Part shown: in pieces, positions 28,435-37,000 of the stretch
How positions within the stretch are numbered: position 1 is the stretch's first letter
Layout: every line of letters begins with the position of its first letter
Source: Verrucomicrobiota bacterium
GTDB lineage: Bacteria > Verrucomicrobiota > Verrucomicrobiia > Verrucomicrobiales > Akkermansiaceae
NCBI GenBank assembly: GCA_017301995.1
Contig: JAFLEH010000003.1
Span: forward strand, 270,668 to 334,667
DNA: 64,000 bases
Reading direction: 5' to 3'
Notes under the pieces: model-generated
What the model was told of the DNA's origin: nothing
Seen by the model: the letters and a program-made list of their open reading frames with translations, nothing else
The model's database searches: none
Position numbers and translations under genes: made by a program

Positions 28435-28528
28435 GAGCGCTGCGGGCACCGCCACCCCCCGGGGACAAATCAACACCTACAGGAATCGCGCGGCACCGGA
28501 ATCACCATGCCAGAGACATCCCACCTTG

Positions 28529-28568
28529 GCCATAGACGAATCCAACCGATTCATGGACTTTTCCAAGA
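28529..28568. promoter_or_regulatory. second copy of the shared operator-like element
   Basis: On the plus strand: GCCATAGACGAATCC, six bases, TTCATG, three bases, TTTTCCAA, matching 20413-20450. Inside it, GAATC and GATTC form a 5-bp inverted repeat around CAACC. It lies 95-134 bp upstream of the GH106-like start at 28434 and about 90 bp beyond the 3' end of the DUF4450-like gene at 28658. The 181-bp intergenic region holds no gene. Likely an AraC-family operator controlling the GH106-like/GH29-like/transporter operon (inference). Confidence 0.6.
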
Positions 28569-28657
28569 TCATCTCGGTTGAATCCTGAGTGGCTGCGGCA
28601 ACCATGCGCGATCCTCAACTGGCCTCATTTGCGGATTGGGATCATGCTTGCGATCCA

Positions 28658-31600
28658 TCAGTCCTTGCCATTCATCACGCTGGCTCCCATCAGTCCGACA
28701 ATGGCCTCGGGCGAGAGCGTTTCAAGGGTGATGGACCGCAATTCGACTCCCGGCCGGAGTTTTCTTCCGTAAACCATCGCCCGGCAATTCATCCCCAACC
28801 GCACCTGCGGCGGCGGTTGCTGCGGCAGGGCGAACCCATCCCGCTTGAGATCGTAGTCGGCCCCGCCAAACGGGCAGAGCGACCAGAAGTTCAGCGGCGG
28901 CACCAGTTCGAGTTTCTCCTCCACCCCGTCAGCATATTTGAATCGCAGTTCCGCGTTCGCAATGCGTCCCTGCATTGGCGGGGAAAATCCGCATACCAGC
29001 AACCAAACCGCATCGCCGGTCTGGTTGACCGGAACCGTGACCTGCCGCGGCCAATTGTCCCACAACGAGGTGAAGGCGATGTTGCATCCGTCGGCAACCG
29101 CCGCGAAGCGCGCTCCTTGGGGAGTGCTGACGGGTTTGCCGGTTCCGTCCAGTTCGATGGTTGGCGGTTGGTGCTTCGGATTGAGAACCATCTGCCAGGT
29201 CGAATATCCATCGGTTGCAAGGCGCAGCGAACAGGTGTTCGGCCGGGGCGAGAGGTATTGTTGTTTGAAAATCGTGCGGATGTCGCCGTTGATCACCCCT
29301 GATAGATTGAGCGTCTTCCATACCGCGTTGGGCGGAATCTCCGGCGGCGCGACCGGCTGTGGCGGGACGGGATGGGTCTTTGAAACCTTGAGGAACGGCA
29401 CCGCGCCGTCAACCCGCGTGATCCGCAAATCCGGCAATGCGCCGCGTGCGTCCGCCACCGGGGGAGCATCTAACACACCTTCGGTAACGACCTCCACCGC
29501 CACCTGGGCACAGGAGGAAACATCCACCCGCAACGCGCCGTATCCGAACGACGACTCGATCCTGAAATCCGCCGGCTGTTTGTTGACCAGAACACGAATC
29601 ACCTTCGCGGCACGGACCGGCAGGCGGAGTTTCAGCGCCGCAGGCTTTGCCAGCCCGATCCGATAGCGTCCTCTGTCGCAGGAAAGCGAAAAGTCCGGTG
29701 TCCTGATGGACGCCCGCTCCCATTCGGCGGGAAACTGCGGGGCAATCGTGACAATTCCGTTAGGATAGTCGGGACGATAGCCAAACAAGCCCTCGACAAC
29801 CGTGCGGCAGAACATGCTCGCGCAATCGTTGAAGTCGGTGGATCCGCAGGGATAGCCCAAGTCGCCGGGAACCGGGCCGTAAAATGCCATGTGCGGGAAG
29901 GTTCCGCGAAGGATATTCCAGCCGTCGTCAGCTAGGCCGGTTTGAAAATAGGCCAGCGCGAGGTGATAGTTGTCGCCCGGCCACATTTCGCGCAACGACC
30001 AGACGCTGGGGACCCAGTTTGACGGCCAAACGCGTTCGCCGCCATAGGGCATCCGCTCCCGTTCCAGGCCCCACTCGGTATAATGCAGCGCCTGCGCGGA
30101 CTTGGTGTGATCCAACATTCCCGCGTCGATCGGGCAGAAAATCGAGTAGAGCCAGCAGTCCTCGCGAAGCCGCCGGTGACCGATCTGCTCGACGGACGCG
30201 CCGATATGTTGCTTCGAGGGAATCCACATCCTCTCCATGAAACTCCGGTGGATTTTCGTTAGCCGGGTTTCATGGCGTTTTACGGAAGCAGCGTCTCCGG
30301 CGCGCCGCGCAAGTTCGAGCGCGGCCCGGTGCGCGGAGTACGCATAAGCGGTTTCTTCGGCGGTTCCTCCGCCACCATACCATTGGTCGTCGGTTGGCCA
30401 GGTATTCGCATAACTCTCGTAGAGGCCGTCGTCATCCGGATCGAAGCAATCGCGGATATACTCGAGATGAAGTTCGAGCGCCGGGCGCAGCAGCTTTTCC
30501 AATTCCGGGTCACCGGTCCAGCGCCAGGCATGGATCAGTTGGTCGAAAAACTGACTTTGCATGTCATAGTGGCGCGGCTGATAGGCATCGACCCGGCCCT
30601 TGCCAAAGAACCGCGACTCCGGAGCCTGCGAACTGAGACCGGTCTCCGGGTTTGCCTTTGCCACTTTCTTGTCGGACTCCTTGATCTGACGGGCCAGACA
30701 GGTGCGTGCCTGCTGGAGCACCCGGTCGTGCCAGCCATACGCGGTGCCGCCGAAAACCGAGCGCCATCCTAACAGTGGAACGCCCCAGCGCATTCCGGAA
30801 TGGGTGTAGATGCCATTCCGATAGACTCCGTCCATCACCGCCGCCGACATTCCCACCATCGCATCGAGACGGGGATCGGGTGTTTCCACCACGACCCTCC
30901 GCCCGATTTCGCCTGCACGGCGCAAACCGGCCGCAAAGCACTCCGCGGGGCTTTCCGATTGCTCTTTCCCGGCCCGGAACGCCCAACAGATCTCGCGCTG
31001 GCCGTCCAGTTTCACCGCGGCGCACACCATGGGTCGTTTTCCATCGCCTGAGCAGGAAAACTTGGCAAAATCCGTCCATGCGGACGCATCCGCAACGCGC
31101 AGTTCGGTGGGTTCCGAGCAGCGTCCGGAGGTCGATCCCGGCTTGCCGTCGGCGATCTCGATGAACAGCCGATCACCGTCAAGCGACGCCTTGTTGGTTA
31201 GGCAGTCGTCAGGGGAAAAGGACTTCAGCAGAATCTTTTCCCGGCCGACCGTGGTCACATCCCACACATCGAGCACACTTTTGGATTGGCGCGCCACGCC
31301 GCCGAACGCCCACAGCAGGCGGTCACCGGGTTGGGCATTCTCGATCCGAAGCCGCAGCGCCATCCCTGCGCCACTGGCCGGCGGCACCGCCTCCAGCCGA
31401 AGTCTGGTGCCGCCGAAACCGCCATCCTTGAGCACCCATTCGATATGATCCGGTCTGAAAACCGAGGTGATGTCCGACCAATCGTGCAGCCACTTCGTCT
31501 GATCTCCGCGCACCAGCGCCGCCATGAAGGTGCCGTGAAGCACCGAGCTGTTGCCAAAGCGCACCAACGGGCGATCGCCGCCGATGACGATCGCGCCGAT

Positions 31601-31777
31601 TTGGTTGCAGTAGAGCGGCCGGTTGTTGAAGCGGCCGCCGTTGTGACGCACTAGCGCACCGGCATCCACCGTGTAAAGCGGCTCCCGCAGCTTTGTCAGA
31701 TCGGTGCGGCCCACGGTGCCTCCGTGGGTGGTGAGGACGAGCCCCAGCATGCAGATTGTGGTTCTTGGAAAATACAT
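28658..31777 (-). CDS. DUF4450-like six-hairpin glycosidase-like protein
   Basis: The ATG at 31777 (MYFPRTTICMLGLVLTTHGG) gives a signal peptide; an ATG at 31804 would add nine residues. The mature protein (~1020 residues) has an N-terminal beta-domain (RFNNRPLYCNQIGAIVIGGD), a core at about 300-690 (RHYDMQSQFFDQLIHAWRW, DPDDDGLYESYANTWPTDDQ, GYRPDYPNGIVTIAPQFPAE) and a C-terminal beta-part ending AIVGLMGASVMNGKD. It is the closest relative in the window of the partial protein at 1-3303, but without LamG. I assign DUF4450 from memory of family motifs; no activity is firmly known to me. It sits 56 bp downstream of a GH29 gene in block B, which parallels the order DUF4450, GH43, GH29 of block A. 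Confidence 0.82.
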   Translation of the reverse strand: MYFPRTTICMLGLVLTTHGGTVGRTDLTKLREPLYTVDAGALVRHNGGRFNNRPLYCNQIGAIVIGGDRPLVRFGNSSVLHGTFMAALVRGDQTKWLHDWSDITSVFRPDHIEWVLKDGGFGGTRLRLEAVPPASGAGMALRLRIENAQPGDRLLWAFGGVARQSKSVLDVWDVTTVGREKILLKSFSPDDCLTNKASLDGDRLFIEIADGKPGSTSGRCSEPTELRVADASAWTDFAKFSCSGDGKRPMVCAAVKLDGQREICWAFRAGKEQSESPAECFAAGLRRAGEIGRRVVVETPDPRLDAMVGMSAAVMDGVYRNGIYTHSGMRWGVPLLGWRSVFGGTAYGWHDRVLQQARTCLARQIKESDKKVAKANPETGLSSQAPESRFFGKGRVDAYQPRHYDMQSQFFDQLIHAWRWTGDPELEKLLRPALELHLEYIRDCFDPDDDGLYESYANTWPTDDQWYGGGGTAEETAYAYSAHRAALELARRAGDAASVKRHETRLTKIHRSFMERMWIPSKQHIGASVEQIGHRRLREDCWLYSIFCPIDAGMLDHTKSAQALHYTEWGLERERMPYGGERVWPSNWVPSVWSLREMWPGDNYHLALAYFQTGLADDGWNILRGTFPHMAFYGPVPGDLGYPCGSTDFNDCASMFCRTVVEGLFGYRPDYPNGIVTIAPQFPAEWERASIRTPDFSLSCDRGRYRIGLAKPAALKLRLPVRAAKVIRVLVNKQPADFRIESSFGYGALRVDVSSCAQVAVEVVTEGVLDAPPVADARGALPDLRITRVDGAVPFLKVSKTHPVPPQPVAPPEIPPNAVWKTLNLSGVINGDIRTIFKQQYLSPRPNTCSLRLATDGYSTWQMVLNPKHQPPTIELDGTGKPVSTPQGARFAAVADGCNIAFTSLWDNWPRQVTVPVNQTGDAVWLLVCGFSPPMQGRIANAELRFKYADGVEEKLELVPPLNFWSLCPFGGADYDLKRDGFALPQQPPPQVRLGMNCRAMVYGRKLRPGVELRSITLETLSPEAIVGLMGASVMNGKD

Positions 31778-31833
31778 AGTTCGTTGACCCATGGTTGTTA
31801 TCATAACTAATTTGGCGAATTTAGGAGCAGAAC

Positions 31834-33252
31834 TCAGCGGATGAGATTTCCGTCTTCATTCCCTTTGGCGGCAGATCTCCCCAAAGCGGCGTCAAGGTCG
31901 TCAAACTCCAACCTGACAACGCCGACCGAATTTGTGAGCGAGTCCGCCGGAATGCCGCGGACCCGGAGGTAGCCGATGCGGCTCTGATGGTCGGACGGAC
32001 AAAGATCGGTGCTGAGCCCGAGTTCGGAGTTGCTGTTGAGAAGCACCGCCCGTCTCGGCAAGGTTGTGAACGGTTTGAGTTTCACCGAATCGGTCATGGG
32101 CACGGTATGGAGATGGACATATAGCGTGTTGCCCCGGCGGGTAAGCATGACATTGGGATTCCGCGAGAGCCGGGTGGCGGGTAAGGCATCACCATAGGAC
32201 TCTCCCACGGATTTCATCCAACGGCCGATCTCGCGCAGGATCGCGCTGCTGCGCGGATCGATCGCGCCATCCGGTTGCGGGCCGACGTTGAGCAGATAGT
32301 TCGCTCCGCGCGCCAGATAGCGCGTGATCGACCGTTCGAGGTGCCCGACGGTATAATAGTCCTCGTCCTTGCGGAATCCCCAGCTTTCCGATCCGACCGC
32401 TTGGCACGCCTCGACGCGGGTCGAGAACGCGCGGGCGTCGTCCGTCTTGTAGTCGCGCTCCGGCGTTCCGAAGTCGCCTTTGTCGAATCCTCGGTCGTTG
32501 ATGACGGCATCGGGTTGGAGTTCGCGGATCATCCGGTTGATCGAAGGATCGGCGTGCTCGGGCACATTCATATCCCACCAGAAACCGTGGATCTTTCCGT
32601 AGTTCGTGCAAAGTTCCCGGACTTGGCCCCTGAGGAACTCCAGATAGGCGTTCCAGTCCGGCTTGTCTCCCTCCTCGGGCTTTGGCAGCTCATGATGGCG
32701 CCCCTGGTTAGGATAGTTCGGATGGTTCCAGTCGGCGATCGAGTAATACAGACACAGGGGAATCCGCCGCTTGTGGCAGGCGTCCGCGAGCATGCCAATG
32801 AGGTCTTTCCCGTAGGGGGTGTTCACGGTGGTGAACTTCGTGAGCTTCGAGTCGAATAGACAGAATCCGTCGTGGTGCTTGGTCGTTACGGTTAGATACT
32901 TCATCCCCGCCTCCTGAAGGAGGTCAAGCCATTGGTCGGGATCGAACCTGATGGGATTCCAGCGGTCGGCGAGCTTCACATATTCCCTACGTGGGACCCG
33001 TCCGCGCCACTGGTGCTGCTCATGCCAACCGAGGATCGAGTAGAGCCCCCAGTGGACGAACATGCCGAAGCGCTTCTCCAGAAACCAATCGCGCCCGTCA
33101 CCAAAGCGTGGCGGCGCGGAATCGGCAGCGGGTTTCGCCGCAGAAACCTTCGCGCCCTTGGCTAACGGCGCGCCTAGCAAACCAGCGGCGGCGGTGCCGC
33201 CGAGTTGCTGGATAAACGAGCGTCTCTCAAGTGTGTGAAACGGATATTTCAT
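31834..33252 (-). CDS. GH29 alpha-L-fucosidase with Tat-like signal
   Basis: The ATG at 33252 (MKYPFHTLERRSFIQQLGGT) gives a 472-residue product whose RRSFI core followed by a hydrophobic stretch (AAAGLLGAPL) resembles a twin-arginine signal; a start at 33321 would bury it. GH29 motifs: RFGMFVHWGLYSILGW, TTKHHDGFCLFDS, PLCLYYSIADWNHPNYP and IHGFWWDMN. The last Asp (about residue 227) is the nucleophile candidate. LARGANYLLNVGPQPDG closes the barrel and a C-terminal beta-sandwich follows. Hydrolyses terminal alpha-L-fucose in the periplasm or beyond (family knowledge). It lies between a GH43-like gene and a DUF4450-like gene. The 168-bp upstream gap contains an 11-bp palindrome at 33282-33312. 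Confidence 0.91.
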   Translation of the reverse strand: MKYPFHTLERRSFIQQLGGTAAAGLLGAPLAKGAKVSAAKPAADSAPPRFGDGRDWFLEKRFGMFVHWGLYSILGWHEQHQWRGRVPRREYVKLADRWNPIRFDPDQWLDLLQEAGMKYLTVTTKHHDGFCLFDSKLTKFTTVNTPYGKDLIGMLADACHKRRIPLCLYYSIADWNHPNYPNQGRHHELPKPEEGDKPDWNAYLEFLRGQVRELCTNYGKIHGFWWDMNVPEHADPSINRMIRELQPDAVINDRGFDKGDFGTPERDYKTDDARAFSTRVEACQAVGSESWGFRKDEDYYTVGHLERSITRYLARGANYLLNVGPQPDGAIDPRSSAILREIGRWMKSVGESYGDALPATRLSRNPNVMLTRRGNTLYVHLHTVPMTDSVKLKPFTTLPRRAVLLNSNSELGLSTDLCPSDHQSRIGYLRVRGIPADSLTNSVGVVRLEFDDLDAALGRSAAKGNEDGNLIR

Positions 33253-33281
33253 CGGATAGGTTGGTTCATGGTTTCGAAGCA

Positions 33282-33312
33282 CATCCACCGGTCTGGGATC
33301 GACCGGTGGATG
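33282..33312. promoter_or_regulatory. 11-bp perfect palindrome upstream of GH29 gene
   Basis: CATCCACCGGT (33282-33292) and ACCGGTGGATG (33302-33312) form a perfect 11-bp inverted repeat with a 9-nt loop, 30 bp upstream of the GH29 start at 33252 and about 108 bp beyond the GH43-like stop. No U-tract follows, so it is more likely an operator or leader hairpin than a standard intrinsic terminator. Confidence 0.45.
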
Positions 33313-33420
33313 CGCGCTCAAAAAGCAGCGCCGGACTTCTACAGTCCGATACCGGCCCGTTTATCACGTTTTCCAAGCGGCGCGGAGCGGGTAGGCTGCC
33401 CGGACGGGACAATGGATCAT

Positions 33421-34467
33421 TCATTGGTCTGAATCGATTGGCTTGCTCCACGCGATCGCGGATCCGGGGGCGAGAAAGAGGGTGCCATGTTGGGCTCGGG
33501 GCGGGAACTTGGCGGACCTGATATGTGTCCAACTTTTGAGATCGCGGGAAGTGGCGAGTTGGAGATGTCCGCCTGCGGGTTCGTCCCATGCGAGCCACCA
33601 TGAGTTGCGGTGGTAAAGCAGGCTGGGCCCCTCCGCCATGGATTTGCGCGGGTTGGGATCGGTGAACATCGGCGAATGATTGCCGGCGATGGGACCAGTG
33701 AGCGGTGAGAAGTTCGGTTGGTCGGTATCCATGCCGGAGCTGCGGGTGATCCACAGGTTTCTTCCGGGCATGGTTTTCAATGATTCGTCGCGCGAGCACT
33801 TGATGATCATGACCCAGTTCTTTTGCACCGGATCAGGCTTCATCACGGCGTCGATGGAAGCGAAACCACGATCGAAGTAAAGTTTGGCATCGCTGAAAGT
33901 TTTGAAATCCCTGGTGCGGGTGATGAAGACCCTGTTGTCGTATTGGGAGCCGGGTTTGCCGTTGTTGTTGCTGGCGTCGCCGTCGTCCTTTTCACGCGGC
34001 GTGGTGCTGGCAAAGAGAATGAAGAAGTCCTTTTTCAGCGGATCGTGGTGGATCTCCGGAGCCCAGATGTTGTCGGGTTGGTCTTCGTTCGGAAGTGACG
34101 CGGGGAACGGCCGGACCTGAACCGGTTCCGACCAATCGGCGAGATTCTTCGACGACGCATAACCGAAGACACGGCCGGTCCAGTTCGAGGTCCAAACCAT
34201 GTGGAACATGCCTTCATGATAGAGAATCGATGGGTCGCGGGTGAGGTTCTGGCCCTTCCATTTCGGCGGGGTGAATATCGGTCTGTCGTTGTTGAGGGGT
34301 TTGAAATCCACTCCGTCTCCGCTGGTGGCGAGGAAGACCCCGTCTTTGCCGTTGTCGCGGAAGTAGGAGAAAAGCATGACTTCCGGGGATGATGTTTGGG
34401 CGGCGATGACCGGCATGTGACCGATCATGAACTCGACGATAATGGCCGCTTTGTTGAAGAAGTTCAT
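33421..34467 (-). CDS. GH43-like five-bladed beta-propeller protein
   Basis: Start at the ATG at 34467 (MNFFNKAAIIVEFMIGHMPV, signal peptide ending near IAAQ), giving 348 residues; the longer frame upstream adds an Arg-rich segment without a signal. Propeller motifs match the paralogue at 4535-5494: LFSYFRDNGKDGVFLATSGD, LTRDPSILYHEGMFHMVWTS, FGYASSKNLADWSEP and IWAPEIHHD. AEGPSLLYHRNSWWLAWDEP is a later blade. It probably hydrolyses or binds arabinose- or galactose-type side chains outside the cytoplasm, but specificity cannot be read. It is placed between GH95-like and GH29 genes. The 203 bp upstream (34468-34670) hold no gene; a small CCCTG/CAGGG stem lies near 34592-34604. Confidence 0.8.
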   Translation of the reverse strand: MNFFNKAAIIVEFMIGHMPVIAAQTSSPEVMLFSYFRDNGKDGVFLATSGDGVDFKPLNNDRPIFTPPKWKGQNLTRDPSILYHEGMFHMVWTSNWTGRVFGYASSKNLADWSEPVQVRPFPASLPNEDQPDNIWAPEIHHDPLKKDFFILFASTTPREKDDGDASNNNGKPGSQYDNRVFITRTRDFKTFSDAKLYFDRGFASIDAVMKPDPVQKNWVMIIKCSRDESLKTMPGRNLWITRSSGMDTDQPNFSPLTGPIAGNHSPMFTDPNPRKSMAEGPSLLYHRNSWWLAWDEPAGGHLQLATSRDLKSWTHIRSAKFPPRAQHGTLFLAPGSAIAWSKPIDSDQ

Positions 34468-34670
34468 TTTAGAGGTTGTTGGCCTGGCGAAGGATTGACC
34501 GCACGCGGCACGGGTTGTCCGCGATCCAGCGTGACCGCATCTGTTGGAAAATCGGACACATGGGATTGCCCGCTTCAGTCGGGATTTCACTGCCCTGTCG
34601 CAGGGCGCGCGCGTCCGTCCAACATTGGATTTGGAAGAGTATCATGAGGAAGTCGGAATTGCCGTTAGAC

Positions 34671-36860
34671 TCACCTCCCGGACCGAGATCCGTAGCAGTT
34701 GCAGCGCGCGAGATCCGCGGCCACCGGAGTGATGACGCACTCCGGCCGTGTGCCTTCCGGATAGATGAACGCTTCGCCATCCTTGGGCAGATCGAGGTCG
34801 TAAACGCCATCGCCCGCGGGTTTGAGCGGGACGGTTGCGTGGGCCGTTCCCACGATGCCGGGGCGGATGCGGCACGGTCCGCCGGCGAGGCTTTTCACCC
34901 TCACCCACCGGGTTTTGCCGTCTTTCCGTACGGCGCTGACGAGGAAGGCTCCCTCGGCGCGGAGGTTGTGAAACGAAATGTCCTGCCAAGTGCCGGGAAC
35001 ACCGGGGAAGACCCGGATGCGGTCTCCCCAACTGCTGAGCAGCATGTCATTGAGGGAGGCGGCGGCGGACAACGGCGTCTCGATGCACGGGCCGGCCTCG
35101 ACATACAAGGTGTTGGGCGGAATTTTCGAATCCAGCAGCCGGTTCAGATACCGCGCGGCTTCATCGCCCTCGCCTAACAGGGATGAAATGGACGCCGCCC
35201 CGGTATAGGAATAGCCCGCGAGTTTCTGCGGCATGCCCATCCAATGCTTGAGCGATTTGACGACGAGCGTCCGGTTCTCCGGTTGCTCGGGTGTCATCGT
35301 GTAGAGCGGATAGATCATGAGCAGGTGGGAATAGTGGCGGTGCGAACTGGCGAACGGGACCGCCGCGGAAATCATCATCCCGTTCGCATCCTGCGGATAC
35401 GGGGTGAGCCTGGCCAGAGTGTCCTTCCATTTCGGAATCAGCGGATCGTCCAGCTTGAGGAGTTTGCATGAGCGGAGGAGCGTTTCGCAACCCCAGCGCA
35501 GCAGCGCGAGGTCGATGTTGCAATCCGGATTGGGTTTCGGCTGGTTCTCGTACTCCGGGCTGAGGCCGCGGGTGATGTGGAGTTTTCCATCAGGCCCCTC
35601 TTGCAACAGATGAAGATAGTGGTTGGTGGCGCGCTTGAGCATCGGATGCAGCCGACGCAGCAGCTCGTCGTCCATCGAATACCGGTATTGCAGCCAGTAG
35701 TTGTGCATCGCCCACGGCAGGTTGCAGAGTTCGTCACCCACGGCTCCCGCGCAGTTGTAGCCGGAGGTTCTGCCGATGGCAGCGGAGTCCGCCTGGAATG
35801 CGCCGGCGTTCTTCGCGAGGGCATCGGCGCCGCTGTCGATGAGTTCGCAGAGGGATTGGCCGAGTTCCAGCCGGTTGCCGGTCAACTGCGGCCAATAGGC
35901 GAGTTGAATGTTGAGGTTCCACCAAATCTTCGGCCATGGGGTGCTGCGGAACCACGGTCCCATCAGGTCGAGCGCGGGTCTGCCGGGGCGGGTGGCGGAG
36001 GCCATCTTGTACATCTGGATATAATAGAAGCTCTCAAGCCGGGTGTCCGGCACGGAAAGAAAACCTTCGGGCCAGAAACGATGCCACCACGCGCGATGGG
36101 ACTCGACCAACGAAGGCACGCCGGAAGCCAGCGCCTTTCTAACGGCATTGACCGCTTCGGCTTTTGAATGGGCCTCCTGATTCGCGAACCCCACGGCGGC
36201 ATAGACGACGGATCTGCCTTTTCCCGCATCGACCGTCTTCCAGGCGGTGGTGTGACCGCCGCCGGGTTTCAGCGGTTGGAAGCTGAACGAAATGTCGCCG
36301 TCCGCGCCGGAAACCGGAGCCGCGTTCGTGTCCCTTTCGGTGAGAGGTTCCTTCTTGTGAACCTTGCGCGGATCGCTCGCAAGGCCGGGCGACCACGACC
36401 AGGATGCCCGTTCCCCGCCCTTGTCGGTGGTCTCGAAGACATTCACCATTTGATCGGTGTGGGTGAATGTTCGAAATTCGATTTCGCCCTTGTCGGTTTT
36501 GATATGACCTCGGACTTCCGCGTTCCAAAGATCCAGGCGCATTTCGCCGGAGATGATCCGTCCCTGCGGTTTCAGGACCAGGTCGCCGATCGGAATGCGT
36601 GAGGTCGAGAATGTCACATCGGAACGCCCCATCTGCCATTTCAGCGACTGACCCTTGTCCGCGGTGAAGACCATGGAGCCCAATTGGCCGTTGCCGGTGA
36701 ACGCCGCGCTCTCGAAACGGTCCGGAAGGCGATCCCACACCATGTCATGGCGGGCGAGAAACGATTTCCAATCGATCTTCTCCACCACCAGCGCGTCGGC
36801 CTGATGGAGCGGGAAGAATACGAACGGGACGGCAAGAGCGGCGAATCGAATGGAGTTCAT
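34671..36860 (-). CDS. GH95-like alpha-L-fucosidase/galactosidase-type enzyme
   Basis: A 729-residue secreted protein (signal MNSIRFAALAVPFVFFPLHQ, cleavage near ADA). The N-terminal beta-supersandwich begins DMVWDRLPDRFESAAFTGNG, matching GH95 openings. The helical barrel spans about 255-650, with PDTRLESFYYIQMYKMASAT, LSPEYEN (Glu about 436, candidate general acid), SSHRHYSHLLMIYPL (506-519) and EAGPCIETPLSAAASLNDML. The closing beta-domain ends at SRSGR. GH95 enzymes are inverting alpha-1,2-fucosidases or L-galactosidases; which applies is not visible. It lies in block B between a GH43-like gene downstream and the giant ABS gene upstream. The 140-bp gap at 36861-37000 holds no gene; the promoter must be there. 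Confidence 0.86.
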   Translation of the reverse strand: MNSIRFAALAVPFVFFPLHQADALVVEKIDWKSFLARHDMVWDRLPDRFESAAFTGNGQLGSMVFTADKGQSLKWQMGRSDVTFSTSRIPIGDLVLKPQGRIISGEMRLDLWNAEVRGHIKTDKGEIEFRTFTHTDQMVNVFETTDKGGERASWSWSPGLASDPRKVHKKEPLTERDTNAAPVSGADGDISFSFQPLKPGGGHTTAWKTVDAGKGRSVVYAAVGFANQEAHSKAEAVNAVRKALASGVPSLVESHRAWWHRFWPEGFLSVPDTRLESFYYIQMYKMASATRPGRPALDLMGPWFRSTPWPKIWWNLNIQLAYWPQLTGNRLELGQSLCELIDSGADALAKNAGAFQADSAAIGRTSGYNCAGAVGDELCNLPWAMHNYWLQYRYSMDDELLRRLHPMLKRATNHYLHLLQEGPDGKLHITRGLSPEYENQPKPNPDCNIDLALLRWGCETLLRSCKLLKLDDPLIPKWKDTLARLTPYPQDANGMMISAAVPFASSHRHYSHLLMIYPLYTMTPEQPENRTLVVKSLKHWMGMPQKLAGYSYTGAASISSLLGEGDEAARYLNRLLDSKIPPNTLYVEAGPCIETPLSAAASLNDMLLSSWGDRIRVFPGVPGTWQDISFHNLRAEGAFLVSAVRKDGKTRWVRVKSLAGGPCRIRPGIVGTAHATVPLKPAGDGVYDLDLPKDGEAFIYPEGTRPECVITPVAADLARCNCYGSRSGR

Positions 36861-37000
36861 GGTGTTCTGATCCTATCTACGCATTGGTCATTGGAAATCA
36901 CACATTTCAACGCGAGCAAACAGCGTTCCTTCGAAGCCTGAGTCCGCGCGGGCGAAAGTCGCGGGCAGGACGGTTGAAACGATGGACACGGAGTACCGAT

